Shown here: positions 60,826 to 64,000 of the stretch, piece after piece
Layout of the letters: each line of letters opens with the position of its first letter
Position numbering within the stretch: position 1 is the first letter of the stretch
Assembly (NCBI RefSeq): GCF_014648875.1
Contig: NZ_BMRY01000001.1
Coordinates: 231,304 to 295,303 of the forward strand
Length of the DNA stretch: 64,000 nucleotides
Reading direction: 5' to 3'
Source: Streptomyces parvus
Lineage (GTDB): Bacteria; Actinomycetota; Actinomycetes; Streptomycetales; Streptomycetaceae
Program-made: the position numbers and the translations under genes
Notes under the pieces: model-generated
Seen by the model: the letters and a program-made list of their open reading frames with translations, nothing else
What the model was told of the DNA's origin: nothing
The model's database searches: none

Positions 60826-61587
60826 CTACTTCACCGCGAGGACCAGGCTGTCCGAGGGGGACGCCCAGACCGCGCGGGCCTCGCCGAAGCCGGAGGCGAC
60901 GAGCGTACGGGCGTGCCAGTCGGCGGAGGGCATGTCACCGTCCGCGTGCTCGCCGTAGATCTCGAACCGCTCGGCGGTGGGTGCGGCGAGGACGGGGTCC
61001 TTGGCGGCGACGGCCCACCACTCGGCCCAGTCCAGGGCGCCCGCGGCCTTGGCGCGGTCCATCGCGGCGTGCCGGTGGGCGCGCTCGGCGGCGTTGATCC
61101 GCGGGGTGGCCGGGTCGATCGTGCGGTCGGCGTTCATGAAGACCCCGCCGTCCCGGACGAGCCCGCCGAGCTGCCCGTACAGCGTGGCGAGCGGCTCGCT
61201 GTGCAGCCAGTGCAGGGCGGTGGCGGTGAGGACGGCGTCGTACGAGGTGTGGGGCAGCCGCTCCGTCCAGTCCGGGTCCTTGAGGTCGGCGGTGACGAAG
61301 GTGACGCGGTCGTCGCCGTCGAAGGTGCCGCGGGCGATGGTGAGCAGCGCGGGGTCGAGATCGACGCCGGTACTCGTGGCGTTCGGGAACCGCTTGAGGA
61401 GCCGGTCCGTAATACTTCCCGTACCGCACGCGAGGTCGAGCACCCGCGGTTCCGGTCCGACGACCGCCTCGACCATGTCCAGCATCACCCGGAACCGCTC
61501 CTCGCGGTCGGGCATGTACCACTCCTGCTGCCGGTCCCAGCTCTCCTGCCAGGACTGCCAGTCGGTGCCCGTAGCCGTCTCCGTCAC
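60826..61587 (-). CDS. Class I SAM-dependent methyltransferase
   Basis: The GTG at 61587 has GGAGG 5 nt upstream and gives 253 residues; a GTG at 61599 would add four. The SAM-binding motif VLDLACGTGSITDRLL (motif I) and GVDLDPALL (motif II) are clear, with YDAVLTATALHWL as motif post-II. The acceptor is unknown. It is a single gene, divergent from the CGNR regulator, with a strong terminator. Confidence 0.87.
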   Translation of the reverse strand: MTETATGTDWQSWQESWDRQQEWYMPDREERFRVMLDMVEAVVGPEPRVLDLACGTGSITDRLLKRFPNATSTGVDLDPALLTIARGTFDGDDRVTFVTADLKDPDWTERLPHTSYDAVLTATALHWLHSEPLATLYGQLGGLVRDGGVFMNADRTIDPATPRINAAERAHRHAAMDRAKAAGALDWAEWWAVAAKDPVLAAPTAERFEIYGEHADGDMPSADWHARTLVASGFGEARAVWASPSDSLVLAVK

Positions 61588-61687
61588 GTCCGCCTCCACG
61601 TCATACCCGCCGTAATGCCCATGAGGGCACTTCGACCATTACACTTGTCGATGCCCCGACTCTAGACCGACGCCGTAAGGACTACAA

Positions 61688-62308
61688 GTGGAACTGGCCT
61701 CTTACTCGGACTACGCCGTGCGCCTGGTCAACACCGAGGAGCCGGCCCGCAACAAGGACAGGCTCACCTCCGTCGAGACGGTCCGGGAGCTGTTCGGCGG
61801 CAGCCAGCAGGCGGCGCGGCGGGCGACGGAGGCGGACGTGACCCGGTTCCGTTCCGTGCGGGCACGGCTGCGCGCGGTCTTCGAGGCGGCGGACGACGGC
61901 GACGAGACGCTGGCGGTCGACCTGCTGAACTCGCTGCTGCTGGAGTTCCCGGTGAGCCCGCAGATCTCGGGGCACGACTTCCGGGACGAGGACGGCAGGC
62001 CGGACTGGCACATGCACCTGGCGGACCACCCGTCGAACGCGACCGCGGGCTACGCGGCCATCGCGGCGATGGGCCTGGCCTTCCACCTCACCGGGCACGG
62101 CGTGGACCGGCTCGGCCTCTGCGAGGCGGCCCCCTGCCGCAACGCCTACCTGGACACGTCCACCAACCGCTCCAGGCGCTACTGCTCGGACCGCTGCGCG
62201 ACCCGGGCGAACGTGGCCGCCTACCGCGCCCGCAAACGCGAGGAGGCCGAGCGCACCGGCCGCAGCGCGGAGGCCGCCCAGCCCAGCACCGCCGTCACCG
62301 ACCGCTGA
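61688..62308 (+). CDS. ABATE/CGNR zinc-finger regulator
   Basis: A 206-residue protein from a GTG with AAGGA 6 nt upstream. The N-terminal ABATE-type helical domain (YAVRLVNTEEPARNKDRLTS, about 1-130) is probably the ligand or redox module. The C-terminal CGNR-type zinc finger has CEAAPC then CSDRCATRANVAAYRARK, which should bind DNA. Here the family CGNR motif reads CATR. Its last 88 bp overlap the 3' end of the convergent sodX gene. Confidence 0.85.
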   Translation: MELASYSDYAVRLVNTEEPARNKDRLTSVETVRELFGGSQQAARRATEADVTRFRSVRARLRAVFEAADDGDETLAVDLLNSLLLEFPVSPQISGHDFRDEDGRPDWHMHLADHPSNATAGYAAIAAMGLAFHLTGHGVDRLGLCEAAPCRNAYLDTSTNRSRRYCSDRCATRANVAAYRARKREEAERTGRSAEAAQPSTAVTDR

Positions 62309-62658
62309 CCCTTCGCCAGGGGCCGGTAGCGGGCCCGTACCCGGGCCAGCACGAACTCCTCGGGCACGACCCCGTAATCCGTGCTGTCCCCGCCCGCGAA
62401 GGTGTTGTCGCCCCGCACCCACCACCCACCGGGCCGCCGCTCGACGGCCCGCTTCACCACCAGCAGGTCCTGCTGGAAGGGGTGCCGCAGGATGACCACG
62501 TCACCGGGGCGGACGGGGACGCCGTACTGCACGAGCAGCAGATCGCCGTGGTAGAGCGTGGGCACCATCGAGGGCCCCGTCACCTCCACCACCCGCAACG
62601 GACGCCGCGTCACCCGCCTGCCCCCGGACACCTGTCGCCGCTCCGGCATCTGCGCCAC
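62221..62658 (-). CDS. sodX: Nickel-type superoxide dismutase maturation protease
   Basis: An S26-type signal-peptidase-like protease that removes the NiSOD propeptide. The core VVEVTGPSMVPTLYHGD holds the catalytic Ser, and VVKRAVERRPGGWWVRGDN holds the Lys and the conserved RGDN. The GTG at 62658 has GGAGG 8 nt upstream and is preferred; the ATG at 62649 is possible. It is divergent from sodN, its substrate. Its 3' end overlaps the convergent CGNR gene by 88 bp. Confidence 0.93.
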   Translation of the reverse strand: MAQMPERRQVSGGRRVTRRPLRVVEVTGPSMVPTLYHGDLLLVQYGVPVRPGDVVILRHPFQQDLLVVKRAVERRPGGWWVRGDNTFAGGDSTDYGVVPEEFVLARVRARYRPLAKGQRSVTAVLGWAASALRPVRSASSRLRAR

Positions 62659-62840
62659 CGCCCGCTCCTCCTCCGTACACCGTCCCGTACGACGCCCTTC
62701 CGCGGAGCGCCCCGTACATTCGGCCGACGGCCCGATTCTCACACCGGACTTTTGACCTAAGCCCCTGGGGCAGCCACGGAAAGCGGCGCTCCACGGAGTA
62801 ATGTCCCACCTGAGAAGACGATCACGAGGAGGACAGCTCC
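62659..62840. promoter_or_regulatory. sodX-sodN divergent promoter region
   Basis: It contains the palindrome GCCCC-T-GGGGC (62761-62771), TTGACC (62752-62757) and TAATGT (62799-62804), a good -10 for sodN. I found no Nur-type box in it. GAGGAGGA (about 62827-62834) is the strong sodN ribosome binding site. In streptomycetes this site is a known target of the s-SodF small RNA, but complementarity was not checked here. Confidence 0.55.
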
Positions 62841-63236
62841 ATGCTTTCCCGCCTGTTTGCCCCCAAGGTGAAGGTCAGCGCCCACTGCGACCTGCCCTGC
62901 GGCGTGTACGACCCGGCCCAGGCCCGCATCGAGGCCGAGTCGGTCAAGGCCGTCCAGGAGAAGTACCAGGCCAACGAGGACGCGGACTTCCGCACCCGCG
63001 CCGTCCTGATCAAGGAGCAGCGCGCCGAGCTCGCGAAGCACCACGTCTCGGTGCTCTGGAGCGACTACTTCAAGCCCCCGCACTTCGAGAAGTACCCGGA
63101 GCTGCACCAGCTCATCAACGACACCCTGAAGGCGCTCTCCGCGGCCAAGGGCTCGAACGACCCGAAGACGGGCCAGAAGGCGCTGGACCTGATCGCCGAG
63201 GTCGACCGGATCTTCTGGGAGACGAAGAAGGCCTGA
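62841..63236 (+). CDS. sodN: Nickel-containing superoxide dismutase
   Basis: A 131-residue NiSOD precursor. The 14-residue propeptide MLSRLFAPKVKVSA is followed by the nickel hook HCDLPCGVYD, with His15 becoming the new N-terminus and Cys16/Cys20 binding nickel. The rest is the four-helix bundle (YQANEDADFRTRAVLIKEQRA, KPPHFEKYPELHQLI). It dismutates superoxide in the cytoplasm. Maturation needs the SodX protease encoded divergently beside it. Confidence 0.97.
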   Translation: MLSRLFAPKVKVSAHCDLPCGVYDPAQARIEAESVKAVQEKYQANEDADFRTRAVLIKEQRAELAKHHVSVLWSDYFKPPHFEKYPELHQLINDTLKALSAAKGSNDPKTGQKALDLIAEVDRIFWETKKA

Positions 63237-63255
63237 TCCCTGGCCGGGTGGCCCT

Positions 63256-63273
63256 GCCCGCGGTTCCGCGGGC
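63256..63273. terminator. Hairpin downstream of sodN
   Basis: GCCCGCGG (63256-63263) and CCGCGGGC (63266-63273) form an 8-bp perfect stem. The loop would be opened by fraying of the innermost pairs. It starts 20 bp after the sodN stop. The sequence between it and the SulP gene (63274-63434) shows no gene. Confidence 0.55.
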
Positions 63274-63434
63274 CGCGTCGCTCCGGCTGTCCGCACCCGG
63301 TCCGCGGGTCGCCGAGCACGGCGGCCGAGGCGGGCCGGGTGCGGTCTTCTTCACGGGCCTCTCGACAGCATCGGGCCATGACGGAGAGTCCCGGCGCGTG
63401 GGCCGGGGTCCTGTCGGGTGGGCCACGGGGCCGG

Positions 63435-64000
63435 TCAGTGACCGGCGGTCAGTTCGCCGCTGAGCCTGCCGTGCAGGCGGGCGCTCGGGGTGTTGAGCCC
63501 GGTGATCTCCACGGTCTTGCCACGCCGGGCGTACTTGGTCTCGATCGCGTCGAGGGCGGCGACGGAGGAGGCGTCCCAGATGTGCGCCGAGCTCAGGTCG
63601 ATGACCACCCTGTCCGGGTCGGTGGCGTAGTCGAACTGCCCCACCAGGTCGTTGGAGGAGGCGAAGAACAGCTCGCCCGTGACCCGGTAGACCACTGTCT
63701 CGCCGTCGGGGGCGACCACGGCGGTGACCTCGGCGAGGTGGGCGACCCGCTTGGCGAAGACGACCATGGCGGTGATGGACCCCAGGACGACGCCGATGGC
63801 GAGGTTGTGGGTGGCCACGACCGCTGCGACGGTGATCACCATGACGGCGATCTCCCCGGCGGGCATCCGCTTGAGGGTCTTCGGGGCGATGGAGTGCCAG
63901 TCGAAGGTCGCGAACGACACCATGACCATCACGGCGACCAGGGCCGCCATGGGGATGTCGGAGACCACTGAGCCGAAAACGATGCACAGCACCATCAGGA
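63435..64000 (-). CDS. SulP-family anion transporter, C-terminal part (runs off right edge)
   Basis: Only the C-terminal ~188 residues are in the window, and the gene continues past 64000. Visible parts are the last membrane spans (VMVMVSFATFD, IAVMVITVAAVVATHNLAIGVVLG) and a STAS domain (VVYRVTGELFFASSNDLVGQ, VIDLSSAHIWDASSVAALDAIE). SulP/SLC26 proteins move sulfate, bicarbonate or related anions, and the STAS domain regulates transport. Substrate cannot be read from this fragment. Confidence 0.9.
   Translation of the reverse strand, partial: LMVLCIVFGSVVSDIPMAALVAVMVMVSFATFDWHSIAPKTLKRMPAGEIAVMVITVAAVVATHNLAIGVVLGSITAMVVFAKRVAHLAEVTAVVAPDGETVVYRVTGELFFASSNDLVGQFDYATDPDRVVIDLSSAHIWDASSVAALDAIETKYARRGKTVEITGLNTPSARLHGRLSGELTAGH

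Noticed and set aside
62659..62840. Nur (nickel-responsive) box between sodX and sodN
   Set aside because: I looked for the TTGCAA-type dyad and did not find it. Only an unrelated GC palindrome is present.
1..64000. CRISPR arrays, tRNA genes, insertion sequences, attachment sites
   Set aside because: No regularly spaced repeats, cloverleaf-like segments or transposase/integrase frames were recognised.

Overview
The window is high-GC actinobacterial chromosome and almost certainly Streptomyces. The evidence is the strong G/C third-position bias, frequent GTG starts and ATGA/GTGA overlaps, many ATG starts sitting 6-7 nt after a -10 hexamer (leaderless type), a four-gene conservon, a nickel superoxide dismutase with its maturation protease, a single-chain Kgd-type 2-oxoglutarate dehydrogenase, a Ku/LigD-polymerase pair and a HAIR-controlled lon. 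It reads as core-chromosome DNA. I see no rRNA, tRNA, insertion sequence, integrase or CRISPR array.

Layout. 1-4.6 kb: the 3' end of a secreted peptidoglycan-recognition amidase with a tandem-repeat linker, a GNAT acetyltransferase, a secreted protein, a lipoprotein, and glyA behind a ZTP (pfl) riboswitch. 4.7-13 kb: a membrane protein convergent with a Ser/Thr kinase, ku divergent from a LigD-type polymerase, and a HEAT-repeat protein coupled to a zinc-ribbon protein. 13-20 kb: a lipoprotein coupled to a histidine kinase with no adjacent response regulator, an SH3-like secreted protein, a RodA/FtsW-PBP pair and an amidase. 20-24.5 kb: a proline-rich membrane protein, two divergent di-iron (ferritin-like and AurF-like) proteins, a TetR regulator and a small protein. 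24.6-28.8 kb: a pseudokinase/beta-propeller protein and an NlpC/P60 hydrolase. 28.9-34.9 kb: a conservon (histidine-kinase-like, roadblock, DUF742, GTPase) followed on the same strand by a styrene-monooxygenase-like flavoprotein. 35.2-40.1 kb: a PP2C phosphatase, a MarR regulator, a polysaccharide deacetylase and lon.

40.4-47.5 kb: a spermidine-synthase-like protein, an OmpR/HK two-component pair, kgd (sucA) and a 61-aa protein. 47.5-54.3 kb: a membrane protein, a DUF4097-PadR pair, a small HTH-Clp-N pair with two perfect operators, a GNAT, a secreted GH5 hydrolase and a zinc-free quinone-oxidoreductase-type MDR protein. 54.4-59.3 kb: an intergenic repeat cluster, malic enzyme and a three-gene polar amino-acid ABC transporter. 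59.3-64 kb: a sigma factor with a membrane partner, a methyltransferase, a CGNR zinc-finger regulator, sodX/sodN, and a SulP transporter running off the right edge.

Co-operation. Central metabolism (glyA, kgd, malic enzyme, amino-acid uptake) is interleaved with envelope genes (amidase, RodA/PBP, NlpC/P60, deacetylase, lipoproteins) and signalling genes (kinase, pseudokinase, PP2C, two histidine kinases, conservon, sigma factor). The most informative non-coding elements are the ZTP riboswitch, the HAIR at lon, the twin operators of the HTH-Clp-N operon, the palindrome in front of the AurF-like gene, and strong hairpin terminators between most units. No wholly new system is proved here. The best candidates for new biology are the di-iron pair, the pseudokinase, the conservon-linked flavoprotein and the HTH-Clp-N operon.
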